8,927 nt of DNA, taken from assembly GCA_003520025.1 (NCBI GenBank), contig DOVP01000137.1, positions 4,131 through 13,057 of the forward strand, given 5' to 3'. This DNA is from Phycisphaerales bacterium (GTDB lineage: Bacteria; Planctomycetota; Phycisphaerae; Phycisphaerales; SM1A02). Below are positions 1 through 6,162 of the stretch, one piece after another. A program made the translations under genes and the position numbers. The first letter of the stretch is position 1. Every line of letters starts with the position of its first letter. The notes below the pieces were generated by a model that saw only the letters and a program-made list of their open reading frames with translations, did not search any database and was not told the DNA's origin.

Positions 1-1307
1 CAACGGGTGCAGTGCCACGCCTTCTTGCCCCGCCGCAACAGGATGGTGTGGCCGTGAAGCAGGTCCGCAGCAGCAAGCGAGCGATCAACGGCCTCTTGTC
101 CGGAGATCTTCTCGCCGTTGACCGACACACTTCCGGCCTTGAGGAATTCCCTCGCCTCTCGTCGCGACTTTGCCAGGCCAGTATCTGCGAGAAGTTCGGC
201 CAGCGGCACACCCCCGTCAAGTGCCGTACGGTTGTGGTTGGATGATTCGACATCCGCAAAAACAGCCTCGAGCATGTCCTCTTCAAGATCTCGGACGCCG
301 CCGCCAAAAAGGGCCGCGGCGGCCGCCTCGACGCGAGCAAGTTCGTCCGCGCCGTGCATCATGCACGTGAGCTCGGAAGCGAGCATGTGTTGCGAGATTC
401 GCTCGTGGGGCGCAGCGGCATGGCGTGTTTCAAGATCTTCGATGGTGGACTGATCGAGGAAGGTGTAGATTCGCAGGAACCGCCCGGCATCCTCATCGCT
501 TGCGTTGAGCCAGAACTGGTAGAAGGCCCACGGACTCGTGCGATCGGCAGTCAGCCAGACGGTGCCGGTTTCGGTCTTGCCGAACTTGGTACCGTCGGCC
601 TTGGTGATCAGCGGCGCCGTGATGCCGTATCCACGCGGCTCGCCTTCCGGAGCATCGGCCATGTGCCGTCGGATCAGATCGATACCGGAGACGATGTTGC
701 CATACTGGTCGGATCCCGCCATCTGAACAGTACAGTCGTAGCTTGTACGAAGGTGCAGGAAGTCATACGCCTGCAAAAGCATGTAGGAGAACTCGGTATA
801 GGAAATGCCCTGCTCTCGGTTGTGCAGCCGCTCGCGGACCGAGTCCTTCTGAATCATCGTGTTGACCGAGAAGTACTTGCCGACATCACGGAGAACATCG
901 AGATATCCGAGTTTGCCGAGCCAATCGGCGTTGTCGACCATGATCGCCGCGTTGTCGGCGCCGGAATCAAAGTCGATGACACGGCTGAAGATCTGTTTTT
1001 GCGCAGCGACATTGGCCTGCACCTGCTCGCGGGTTTGGAGAGATCGTTCGGCCTCCTTGCCGGATGGATCTCCGATCAAGCCGGTTCCACCGCCACAGAG
1101 TACGATCGGCTTGTGTCCGCATCGTTGCCAGCGGGCCAGCAGCATCATCGGCACGAGATTGCCGATGGTCAGGCTGGTTGAGGTTGGATCAAAACCGCAG
1201 TAGCAGGTCCGCATCCCACCAGCGAGGTAGGCGGGCAGCGCCTCGTCGGCGGTTGTCTGGTGGAGCATGCCCCGCCAGCGAAGTTCATCGAGAAAGTGAG
1301 CGGACAT
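1..1307 (-). CDS. tyrS: Tyrosyl-tRNA synthetase, 3' end cut by window edge
   Basis: Class I aminoacyl-tRNA synthetase that activates tyrosine with ATP and charges tRNA-Tyr in the cytoplasm. The 435 visible residues align by eye with E. coli TyrRS along their length. Seen in order: CGFDPT (37-42), the HIGH-equivalent reading TIGN (47-50), GGGTGLIGDPSGK (72-84), the tyrosine-pocket region with YDF (181-183) and GSDQYGN (198-204), KMSKS loop reading KFGKT (241-245), and a C-terminal S4 RNA-binding domain from about residue 368. The last visible residues, LLRRGKKAWHCTR, match the extreme end of the family, so only a few codons lie beyond the edge. The ATG at 1307 lies one base after the stop of the upstream membrane-protein gene (TGATATG), which suggests coupled translation; a GAGG lies about 12 bases upstream. 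The first histidine of HIGH is Thr and the second is Asn. The identity is firm. Confidence 0.96.
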   Translation of the reverse strand, partial: MSAHFLDELRWRGMLHQTTADEALPAYLAGGMRTCYCGFDPTSTSLTIGNLVPMMLLARWQRCGHKPIVLCGGGTGLIGDPSGKEAERSLQTREQVQANVAAQKQIFSRVIDFDSGADNAAIMVDNADWLGKLGYLDVLRDVGKYFSVNTMIQKDSVRERLHNREQGISYTEFSYMLLQAYDFLHLRTSYDCTVQMAGSDQYGNIVSGIDLIRRHMADAPEGEPRGYGITAPLITKADGTKFGKTETGTVWLTADRTSPWAFYQFWLNASDEDAGRFLRIYTFLDQSTIEDLETRHAAAPHERISQHMLASELTCMMHGADELARVEAAAAALFGGGVRDLEEDMLEAVFADVESSNHNRTALDGGVPLAELLADTGLAKSRREAREFLKAGSVSVNGEKISGQEAVDRSLAAADLLHGHTILLRRGKKAWHCTR

Positions 1308-1308
1308 A

Positions 1309-1911
1309 TCAGGCCGCGCCTCGACGGCTTGTCACAATCAGCACAACCACAGGCCATACGCTGATGGCAATCGACACGACCACAATCCAGACCGTCATGA
1401 TCGCCCGCATCGCGTTCTCAGTAACAACCGGAATCTCAGCGGTCGGGGCATCATCGGAAACCGCCTCGGCCATTTGTTGGTCCACGAGACCCATTGATGC
1501 TTCCAGCACGTTGTTGAACCAGTAGAACGCGCCGATCAGTCCGATGATCGCCAAGAGTATGCGGATCCATGCCCACCATCGCAGGGCGCCGCGGCTCCAT
1601 TCGGCGCCACTCGCCGCACCGCTGCCCGCGATGATCAGCCACAATCCGAGCAGGGTCGCCGATCCATAGATGAACATTTCAAAGACTGCATGCCCGCCTG
1701 TTGGCATTGGCATGTCATCCGCATGGTCCATACCGGCCATACCAAGGGCCATGGCCCCCTGCCCACCCCAGCAGAGCATGCCAAGCACGCCGATCACGAT
1801 CGACACAACGGCCACCCACTGTGGCACCTCCGGCGTCCACGTCGACAGGTTCGGCACGGACGTGAGCGAACTCATGCCGCCGAAGGTGTCTTGGTCTGCC
1901 TGCTCGCTCAT
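1309..1911 (-). CDS. Unrecognised four-helix membrane protein
   Basis: I do not recognise this 200-residue protein. It has a hydrophilic N-terminus of about 30 residues without a signal peptide, then four likely membrane helices at about 32-56, 77-97, 111-132 and 168-194. The loop after the first helix is rich in Met, His and Asp (MAGMDHADDMPMP, 58-70). The segment between helices 3 and 4 (about 134-167) is acidic and polar. It ends with a short basic tail (SRRGAA). No catalytic motif is visible. The ATG at 1911 is preceded by GGAG eight bases upstream. It sits 24 bases after pheS and one base before tyrS, so it is probably cotranscribed and translationally coupled with two synthetase genes. 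That position, the ribosome-binding site and the coding-like composition make it a real gene. Its context gives no functional link; any role in metal binding or membrane stress would be a guess. Confidence 0.85.
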   Translation of the reverse strand: MSEQADQDTFGGMSSLTSVPNLSTWTPEVPQWVAVVSIVIGVLGMLCWGGQGAMALGMAGMDHADDMPMPTGGHAVFEMFIYGSATLLGLWLIIAGSGAASGAEWSRGALRWWAWIRILLAIIGLIGAFYWFNNVLEASMGLVDQQMAEAVSDDAPTAEIPVVTENAMRAIMTVWIVVVSIAISVWPVVVLIVTSRRGAA

Positions 1912-1935
1912 GCGAAATGCTCCAAGAAGGGAGGT

Positions 1936-2916
1936 TCAGAATTGACGCAGGAAACGCGCGTCGTTTTCAAACAGCCATCGAATATCGGCGATGCCGTGCT
2001 TTCGCATCGCGACCCGCTCAACGCCGAGACCAAATGCAAAGCCGGTCCATTCCTCTGCGTCAATGTTCAACGCTTCCAGCACATTGGGGTCCACCATGCC
2101 GCAGCCGCCAAGTTCCACCCACTGCCACTTCCCTTTGATCCGCATCTTCATATCCACTTCGGCCGATGGCTCGGTGAAGGGGAAAAAACTCGGTCGCATG
2201 CGGACCTCGACCTCCTCGCCGAAGAAGGCGTGGGCAAAACCAAGCAGGGTGCTCTTGAGATCGACCATGGTGACGCCGCGATCCACGTAGAGTCCTTCGA
2301 CCTGGTGGAACATGCTGTAGTGCGTGGCATCGTGCGTGTCGGGGCGGTACACGCGACCGGCCGCGACGATGCGAACCGGTGGAGGGGTCTTCTCAAGCAC
2401 GCGAATCTGCACGGTCGAGGTTTGCGAGCGAAGAATGCCGCCGCCCTCAAGGTAGTAGTTGTCGATGGCTTCGCGGGCGGGATGCGATTCCGGCACGTTC
2501 AGCGCGGTGAAGTTGTGCCATTCGTCCTCGACCTCAGGGCCCGTGGTCGGCTCGAAACCCATGCGGGCGAAGACCTCGATGATCTCGGCCACCGTCTGAC
2601 TGACAATGTGACGTCGGCCCAGGCCAGCAGGAAGGCCCGGTTCGGTCACGTCCATAGGCGGGCCGGACGGACCCTTCGCACCAACATCTTTGTGGGCCTT
2701 GAACGCGTCTTCGAGCGCCTGCTTCAAGGCGTTCATCCGCTCGCCGAAGGCCGGCCGCTCACTCGGCTCAACGTCCTTCATACGGGCCATCAACTGCTTG
2801 AGTTGCCCCTTGGAGCCAAGCCAGTCGATCCGCCACGCTTCCACGGCGGCATCATCGCCCGCTGCGGCGAGCGCGGCGAGTGCCTGTTCCTGCGTCGTGT
2901 CCAGTTCGGCGAGCAT
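1936..2916 (-). CDS. pheS: Phenylalanyl-tRNA synthetase alpha subunit
   Basis: Catalytic alpha subunit of the class II alpha2-beta2 PheRS, which charges tRNA-Phe in the cytoplasm. It is 326 residues, close to the usual bacterial length. Residues 1-80 are the helical coiled-coil arm that binds tRNA, including WLGSKGQLKQLM (32-43). The class II core follows: ILRSQTSTVQIR (161-172), motif 2 with GRVYR (187-191) and FHQVEG (203-208), FFPFTEPSAEVD (244-255), GCGMVDPNVL (271-280), and motif 3 GFAFGLGVERVAM (292-304). The start at 2916 gives the expected family N-terminus, but there is no purine-rich Shine-Dalgarno sequence just upstream. The partner beta gene pheT does not follow; an unrelated membrane protein gene and tyrS do. 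PheS alone lacks the beta-subunit parts needed by this enzyme type, so pheT must be elsewhere in the genome. Confidence 0.97.
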   Translation of the reverse strand: MLAELDTTQEQALAALAAAGDDAAVEAWRIDWLGSKGQLKQLMARMKDVEPSERPAFGERMNALKQALEDAFKAHKDVGAKGPSGPPMDVTEPGLPAGLGRRHIVSQTVAEIIEVFARMGFEPTTGPEVEDEWHNFTALNVPESHPAREAIDNYYLEGGGILRSQTSTVQIRVLEKTPPPVRIVAAGRVYRPDTHDATHYSMFHQVEGLYVDRGVTMVDLKSTLLGFAHAFFGEEVEVRMRPSFFPFTEPSAEVDMKMRIKGKWQWVELGGCGMVDPNVLEALNIDAEEWTGFAFGLGVERVAMRKHGIADIRWLFENDARFLRQF

Positions 2917-2949
2917 CGTGGGCAGGATACGGGGTCAGGTACCGCCCCG

Positions 2950-2966
2950 GGGCCAAGAACAGGCCC
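2950..2966 (-). other. Small GC hairpin upstream of pheS
   Basis: On the minus strand GGGCC and GGCCC pair across a seven-base loop (5 bp stem). It lies in the 95-base rplQ-pheS gap, 34 bases before the pheS start. No T-run follows. It could be incidental in such GC-rich DNA; it is recorded because a second, stronger hairpin lies in the same gap. Confidence 0.35.
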
Positions 2967-2987
2967 GAGGTCGAAGAGACTGACGCC

Positions 2988-3008
2988 GGGGGAGCTGCCC
3001 AGCCCCCC
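2988..3008 (-). terminator. Hairpin just after the rplQ stop, possible terminator or processing site
   Basis: Read on the minus strand, GGGGG-GCT pairs with AGC-T-CCCCC, with a GGGC loop and one bulged T: eight base pairs, six of them or more G-C. It begins three bases after the rplQ stop codon, where the ribosomal operon could end. The bases that follow (GGCGTCAGTCTCTTCG) are only mildly T-rich, so it is not a classic intrinsic terminator. It may cause partial termination, protect the mRNA 3' end, or mark a processing site. Confidence 0.4.
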
Positions 3009-3011
3009 ATA

Positions 3012-3773
3012 TCAGCCGTCGGACTTCTTGTCGTCCTCGTCGTCGGCTTCGACCGCAGCTTCATCGCTGTCGGCCGCTGCCTCAGCGATGTCTTCGGTTT
3101 CGGGAGCATCGGTTGCCGCGGCCTCTTCAACGCTGGCCTCATCTTCGGCCGGAGCCTCGGTGTTCTCGACGATCGCCTCATCCTCGACTTCGGCCACCGG
3201 CTCGCCCTTGCGAAGCGAGGCGGCGTACGCGGTGCGGCGGTCAGCCTGCTTGCGACGGGTGGAGGTGCCACCACCGATCTGCGGGCCTTCCTCTTCGCCG
3301 ACGAGTTGCAGCACGACGATATCGCCGCCGTCACCGAGCCGATGCCGGCCGGTACGGATGATGCGGGTATATCCACCGTCCCGATCGCGGTAGCGATCGG
3401 CGATTGCAGTCATCACGTGCTGCACGAGCCGAGGTGCCTTGCGAAGTTCGCCGTAGCGGTTGAACTCGATGTCGGAAGCAGAGGGTAGGTCGAAGTACAC
3501 ATTGTCCTTGCGGGAGTCGGGGACATTGCCGTCCGCCACCCACGCATGAATCATGCGGTCGTTCATCCTCGCCTCGATCTGTCGTCTCGCCTGCAAGCCA
3601 CCCTTCTTGGCGATCGTGATGATCTTCTCGATGAAGGGCTGCGCAGCCTTGGCCTTGGGCATCGTGGTTTCAATCTGCCCGTGCTCGAACAGACCGGCGG
3701 CGAGATTGCGCAGCATCGCAGTGCGATGTTCGCTGTCTCGCCCGAGTTGTTTTCCGTGAATGCGATTTCGCAT
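3012..3773 (-). CDS. rplQ: 50S ribosomal protein bL17 with long acidic tail
   Basis: bL17 of the large ribosomal subunit, normally about 120-130 residues; this one is 253. The N-terminal signature MRNRIHGKQLGRDSEHRTAM (1-20) with LRNLAAGLFEHGQIETT is diagnostic. The core carries a family-typical stretch to about 158, including TRIIRTGRHRLGDGGDIVVL (136-155). The rest is an extension: a basic linker (173-189, several Arg and Lys) followed by a low-complexity acidic tail (191-253) in which I count 27 Asp/Glu and only two Lys. Ala and Glu dominate the tail. The ATG at 3773 has GAGGAG seven bases upstream. The gene follows rpoA by 47 bases, as in most bacterial alpha operons. The frame is open throughout and ends in TGA, so the tail is part of the protein and not a frameshift product. 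Confidence 0.97.
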   Translation of the reverse strand: MRNRIHGKQLGRDSEHRTAMLRNLAAGLFEHGQIETTMPKAKAAQPFIEKIITIAKKGGLQARRQIEARMNDRMIHAWVADGNVPDSRKDNVYFDLPSASDIEFNRYGELRKAPRLVQHVMTAIADRYRDRDGGYTRIIRTGRHRLGDGGDIVVLQLVGEEEGPQIGGGTSTRRKQADRRTAYAASLRKGEPVAEVEDEAIVENTEAPAEDEASVEEAAATDAPETEDIAEAAADSDEAAVEADDEDDKKSDG

Positions 3774-3820
3774 GACGTGTCTCCTCGTCCTCGGCCAGAG
3801 CCGGTGGACGTCTCGCGGGC

Positions 3821-4846
3821 TCAGCCGGTGTAGGCCGCCTCCGGCATCTGATAGCCCTCAGGCAGTCGCATGCCCAGCGCCAGGTCCATTTCTTCGAGTT
3901 TCTTGGTCACCTCACGCAGCGAGGTCTTGCCGAAGCTGCGAAGGGCCAGAAGTTCAGACTCGCTGCGAGTCACCAGTTGTGACACAGTCTCGATCGCGGC
4001 CGATTCAAGGCAGTTGGCCGATCGGACGGTGAAGTCCATTTCCGAGACGGGCGTGTTCAGTTTGCGAACGAGGCTGTCATCGACAGCCGCGGCTGCCGCA
4101 GCATCATCGGAAACACGCTCGTCGCCCGGCTCCTCGACCTGCACGAACGGGTTGAGGTGCTTGCGGAGGATCTTGGCGGCCTCCGTGAGGGCCATTTCCG
4201 GAATCACGGTACCGTCGGTCCAGATATCCATGATGAGCCGGTCGAAGTTGGTCTTCTGCCCGACCCGCGTGTCCTCGACGCGGAACCGCACCCGCAGTAC
4301 GGGGCTGTAGATCGCATCGACTTCGATCTCGCCGATGATCTGCTCGTCGGCGCTGCGGACGTGCCGCTCGCTTGCGGGCGAGTAGCCGCGGCCGCAGGAG
4401 ACCGTCATGTCGATGTTCAGGTCGGTGCTCTCGGTGAGCGTGGCGATCACATGATCAGGGTTCAGGATGCGAATCGCCGGGTCGGCCGCGATGAGGTCGG
4501 CCGTGACGGCGCCGGGGCCTCCGGCGGAAAGCGTCATCGTGCGGGGCGAGTTGCCCTCGCTGTCCATGGCAACGATCAACCCCTTGAGATTCAGGATGAG
4601 GTCGGTGACGTCCTCCTTCATGCCGGGAATCGTCGTGAATTCGTGCTCTACGCCTCTGACCGTCACGGTCGTGATCGCGGCACCCTCGATGCTGCTCAGC
4701 AGAATGCGTCGCAAACTGTTGCCAATGGTCGTACCGAAGCCTCGCTCCAGCGGCTCGATACTGAACCGGCCGAATGACTCCGTACGGGATCCACGGTCGA
4801 CATCGACCTTGGCAGGAAGTTCCAATCCTCTCCAGCGAACATGCAT
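3821..4846 (-). CDS. rpoA: RNA polymerase alpha subunit
   Basis: The alpha dimer scaffolds assembly of RNA polymerase, and its C-terminal domain contacts UP elements and activators. From the ATG at 4846 the protein is 341 residues. The N-terminal domain (1-236) contains ERGFGTTIGNSLRRILLSS (34-52), the dimerisation and beta-binding core, and VEDTRVGQKTNFDRLIMDIW (190-209). A flexible linker (about 237-265) is acidic with a run of six Ala (249-254). The C-terminal domain (266-341) carries VRSANCLESA, where R275 and N278 match E. coli R265 and N268, then LRSFGKTSLREVTKKL and LGMRLPEG. An in-frame ATG at 4906 would add 20 residues, but GGAG lies six bases before the 4846 ATG and MHVRWRGLELP fits planctomycete alpha N-termini, so the shorter start is chosen. 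rpsD, which precedes rpoA in E. coli, is absent. Confidence 0.97.
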   Translation of the reverse strand: MHVRWRGLELPAKVDVDRGSRTESFGRFSIEPLERGFGTTIGNSLRRILLSSIEGAAITTVTVRGVEHEFTTIPGMKEDVTDLILNLKGLIVAMDSEGNSPRTMTLSAGGPGAVTADLIAADPAIRILNPDHVIATLTESTDLNIDMTVSCGRGYSPASERHVRSADEQIIGEIEVDAIYSPVLRVRFRVEDTRVGQKTNFDRLIMDIWTDGTVIPEMALTEAAKILRKHLNPFVQVEEPGDERVSDDAAAAAAVDDSLVRKLNTPVSEMDFTVRSANCLESAAIETVSQLVTRSESELLALRSFGKTSLREVTKKLEEMDLALGMRLPEGYQMPEAAYTG

Positions 4847-4852
4847 GACTGA

Positions 4853-4856
4853 CTCC
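4853..4856 (-). promoter_or_regulatory. Shine-Dalgarno site that sets the rpoA start
   Basis: GGAG on the minus strand, six bases before the ATG at 4846. It supports this start over the in-frame ATG at 4906, which has no comparable site. Confidence 0.7.
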
Positions 4857-4942
4857 AAACGTGCAGCAATGATCCAAAGTGGAAACGACTCGGGGTGTTC
4901 GGTCATCCGTCGCCTTGCTGCTTCGCGACGAACGCCATCTGC

Positions 4943-4972
4943 ACCCGAACCGGGTGGCCCTTACGACGGGCC
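4943..4972 (-). other. Tandem hairpins in the rpsK-rpoA gap
   Basis: Two back-to-back inverted repeats lie seven bases after the rpsK stop. On the minus strand the first is GGCCC-(7)-GGGCC at 4972-4956 and the second, directly adjoining, is ACCCG-GTT-CGGGT at 4955-4943. Each has a 5 bp stem. There is no T-run, so plain intrinsic termination is unlikely. The gap is the largest in the window (133 bases) and falls where rpsD sits in E. coli. Possible roles are RNA processing, attenuation or a ribosomal-protein binding site; none is shown by the sequence. Confidence 0.45.
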
Positions 4973-4979
4973 GAATACC

Positions 4980-5351
4980 TCAGCAGCGACGCTGCTTCTT
5001 GGGCCGACACCCGTTGTGGGGAATCGGCGTGTGATCTTCGACAGCGGTGACGATCAGCCCTGCATGATCGAGACCGGTGATCGCGGATTCGCGACCACCA
5101 CCTGGACCCTTGACGCGGACTTCGACCTCTCGCACGCCCATTCGCTTCGCCTTGGAGGCGGACCGCTCAGCGGCGCGGGTCGCTGCGAATGGTGTCGCCT
5201 TGCGGGCGCCTTTGAATCCGACTGTTCCGGCCGAATCCCAGCACAGCGTCTCGCCACCGAGATCGGTGAACGTGATGATCGTGTTGTTGAAGGAGGCCTT
5301 CACGTAGACGATCGCTTTGCCGATGTTCTTTCTGACTTTCTTCTTGGCCAT
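4980..5351 (-). CDS. rpsK: 30S ribosomal protein uS11
   Basis: uS11 of the small-subunit platform, which binds 16S rRNA close to the E-site mRNA path. It is 123 residues, a normal length. Seen: a basic N-terminus ([13 protein letters not shown]), the core with [20 protein letters not shown] (21-40), [14 protein letters not shown] (44-57), the strand [18 protein letters not shown] (74-91), and the C-terminal family signature [16 protein letters not shown] (107-122). The last residue is Cys in place of the usual Val. The ATG at 5351 is preceded by GGAG about nine bases upstream. It follows rpsM by 50 bases and belongs to the alpha operon. No extension is present, unlike uS5, uL15 and bL17 in this window. 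Confidence 0.97.
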   Translation of the reverse strand: MAKKKVRKNIGKAIVYVKASFNNTIITFTDLGGETLCWDSAGTVGFKGARKATPFAATRAAERSASKAKRMGVREVEVRVKGPGGGRESAITGLDHAGLIVTAVEDHTPIPHNGCRPKKQRRC

Positions 5352-5401
5352 GATTACTCTCTCCGGAGGTGATCCGGTTCAGACTCCTCTGCTGCTGCGA
5401 A

Positions 5402-5776
5402 TCACTTCAGACTCTTCTTGCCAGCCACGGTTCGCTTCCTGCCCTTGCGTGTGCGAGCATTGCACTTGGTTCGCTGACCTCGCACCGGAAGACCGCGACG
5501 ATGGCGATCGCCTCGATAGCAACGGATATCCCGAAGCCGCTGGATATTCTGCGCCACTTGTCGACGCAGCGCACCCTCGACGATGTACTCCTCGTCGATG
5601 AGCCCGGCGATCTGCACGACATCCGATTCGGACAGGTCGCTGGCTTTGATATCCGGATCGACCCCTGCTTTTTTGAGGATATCATCCGCAAAGCGCGGGC
5701 CAATGCCGTGGATGTACCGGAGGGAATACCGGATCTTCTTCTTCTCGGGAATGTCGATGCCTGCAATACGTGGCAT
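5402..5776 (-). CDS. rpsM: 30S ribosomal protein uS13
   Basis: uS13 of the small-subunit head, which makes inter-subunit bridges and whose C-terminal tail reaches the P-site tRNA. It is 124 residues, normal for the family. Seen: MPRIAGIDIPEKKKI (1-15), the helix-two-turn-helix RNA-binding region with YIHGIGPRFADDIL (21-34), REGALRRQV-like VEGALRRQVAQNIQRL (66-81), and the basic C-terminus RCYRGDRHRRGLPVRGQRTK (85-104) ending in NARTRKGRKRTVAGKKSLK. The ATG at 5776 has GGAG seven bases upstream. It follows rpmJ by 34 bases, the usual order at the head of the alpha operon. Confidence 0.97.
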   Translation of the reverse strand: MPRIAGIDIPEKKKIRYSLRYIHGIGPRFADDILKKAGVDPDIKASDLSESDVVQIAGLIDEEYIVEGALRRQVAQNIQRLRDIRCYRGDRHRRGLPVRGQRTKCNARTRKGRKRTVAGKKSLK

Positions 5777-5792
5777 GGTGGAGCTCCGTGCG

Positions 5793-5812
5793 GATCGCCT
5801 ATTGGGGCGATC
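5793..5812 (-). other. Hairpin overlapping the rpmJ stop codon
   Basis: A perfect 7 bp inverted repeat, GATCGCC and GGCGATC, with a six-base loop CCAATA on the minus strand. It begins within the TGA stop of rpmJ and ends 16 bases before the rpsM start, just upstream of the rpsM ribosome-binding site. It has no T-run. It sits at the classical junction of the spc and alpha operons, where alpha-operon leader structure is found in E. coli, but it does not resemble the E. coli pseudoknot in size. Confidence 0.5.
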
Positions 5813-5927
5813 AGCCCTGCCGCGCCTTCAGACGCGGGTTCTTCTTGTTGATGACGTACCGGCGACCCTTGCGGATCACGATCTGGCAGTCCTTGGTTCT
5901 TCGTTTGATGCTGCTTTTGACTTTCAT
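5811..5927 (-). CDS. rpmJ: 50S ribosomal protein bL36, zinc-ligand-poor form
   Basis: A 38-residue gene found by reading the gap between infA and rpsM. It begins [20 protein letters not shown] and ends NPRLKARQG, matching bL36 (MKV...K..C..C.....) in length and in the terminal KxRQG. bL36 is a late-assembling large-subunit protein near the peptidyl transferase base. The classical form binds zinc through Cys11, Cys14, Cys27 and His33. Here those positions are Thr11, Cys14, Asn27 and Leu33, so only one ligand remains and zinc binding is very unlikely. The ATG at 5927 has an AGAGGA purine stretch about ten bases upstream. It lies 19 bases after infA and 34 before rpsM, its standard location. Confidence 0.95.
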   Translation of the reverse strand: MKVKSSIKRRTKDCQIVIRKGRRYVINKKNPRLKARQG

Positions 5928-5946
5928 GGTGCTGTTTCCTCTGGCC

Positions 5947-6162
5947 TCACTGCCGATACACAATTCGACCCTTGGTCATGTCGTAGGGGCTGATCTCGAC
6001 CTTGACGGTGTCGCCGGGCAGAATGCGGATATAGAACTTCCGCATTCTTCCGCTGATGTACGCGAGGATCTTCTGCCCGTTCTCCAGTTCAACCATGAAT
6101 CTGGTATCCGGGAGCGCCTCGGTCACGACTGCGTCAAGGACAATCTTTTCCTCTTTGGCCAT
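5947..6162 (-). CDS. infA: Translation initiation factor IF-1
   Basis: IF-1 binds the A site of the 30S subunit during initiation and aids IF-2 and IF-3. It is 71 residues, exactly the family size, and a single OB fold. Seen: [20 protein letters not shown] (1-20), [20 protein letters not shown] (22-41), and [20 protein letters not shown] (42-61), ending TKGRIVYRQ. It lies 23 bases after secY, with adk and map missing from the positions they hold in many bacteria. The strong purine tract AAGGAGG overlaps the secY stop codon but is 18 bases from the ATG, with a palindrome between them; a nearer AGGA lies eight bases before the ATG. Confidence 0.97.
   Translation of the reverse strand: MAKEEKIVLDAVVTEALPDTRFMVELENGQKILAYISGRMRKFYIRILPGDTVKVEISPYDMTKGRIVYRQ

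Noticed and set aside
354..1181. 275-codon plus-strand open frame opposite tyrS
   Set aside because: It lies fully within the certain tyrS gene on the opposite strand and has no family features.
1690..3393. 567-codon plus-strand open frame opposite pheS, rplQ and the membrane protein gene
   Set aside because: It is antisense to two certain genes, crosses their boundaries, has a low-complexity Ser/Ala end that mirrors the acidic bL17 tail codons, and shows no recognisable domain. GC-rich codon bias explains the long open frame.
4847..4906. 20-codon N-terminal extension of rpoA from the ATG at 4906
   Set aside because: The extension does not resemble alpha subunits, the later ATG at 4846 has a well-placed GGAG, and the family N-terminus begins there.
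4905..4938. 11-codon mini-ORF (MAFVAKQQGDG) in the rpsK-rpoA gap
   Set aside because: Too short, no clear ribosome-binding site, and no reason to think it is a leader peptide; its overlap with the 4906 ATG is probably chance.
4467..5372. 301-codon plus-strand open frame opposite rpoA and rpsK
   Set aside because: It overlaps two certain genes and the gap between them, and the translation is of shadow type.
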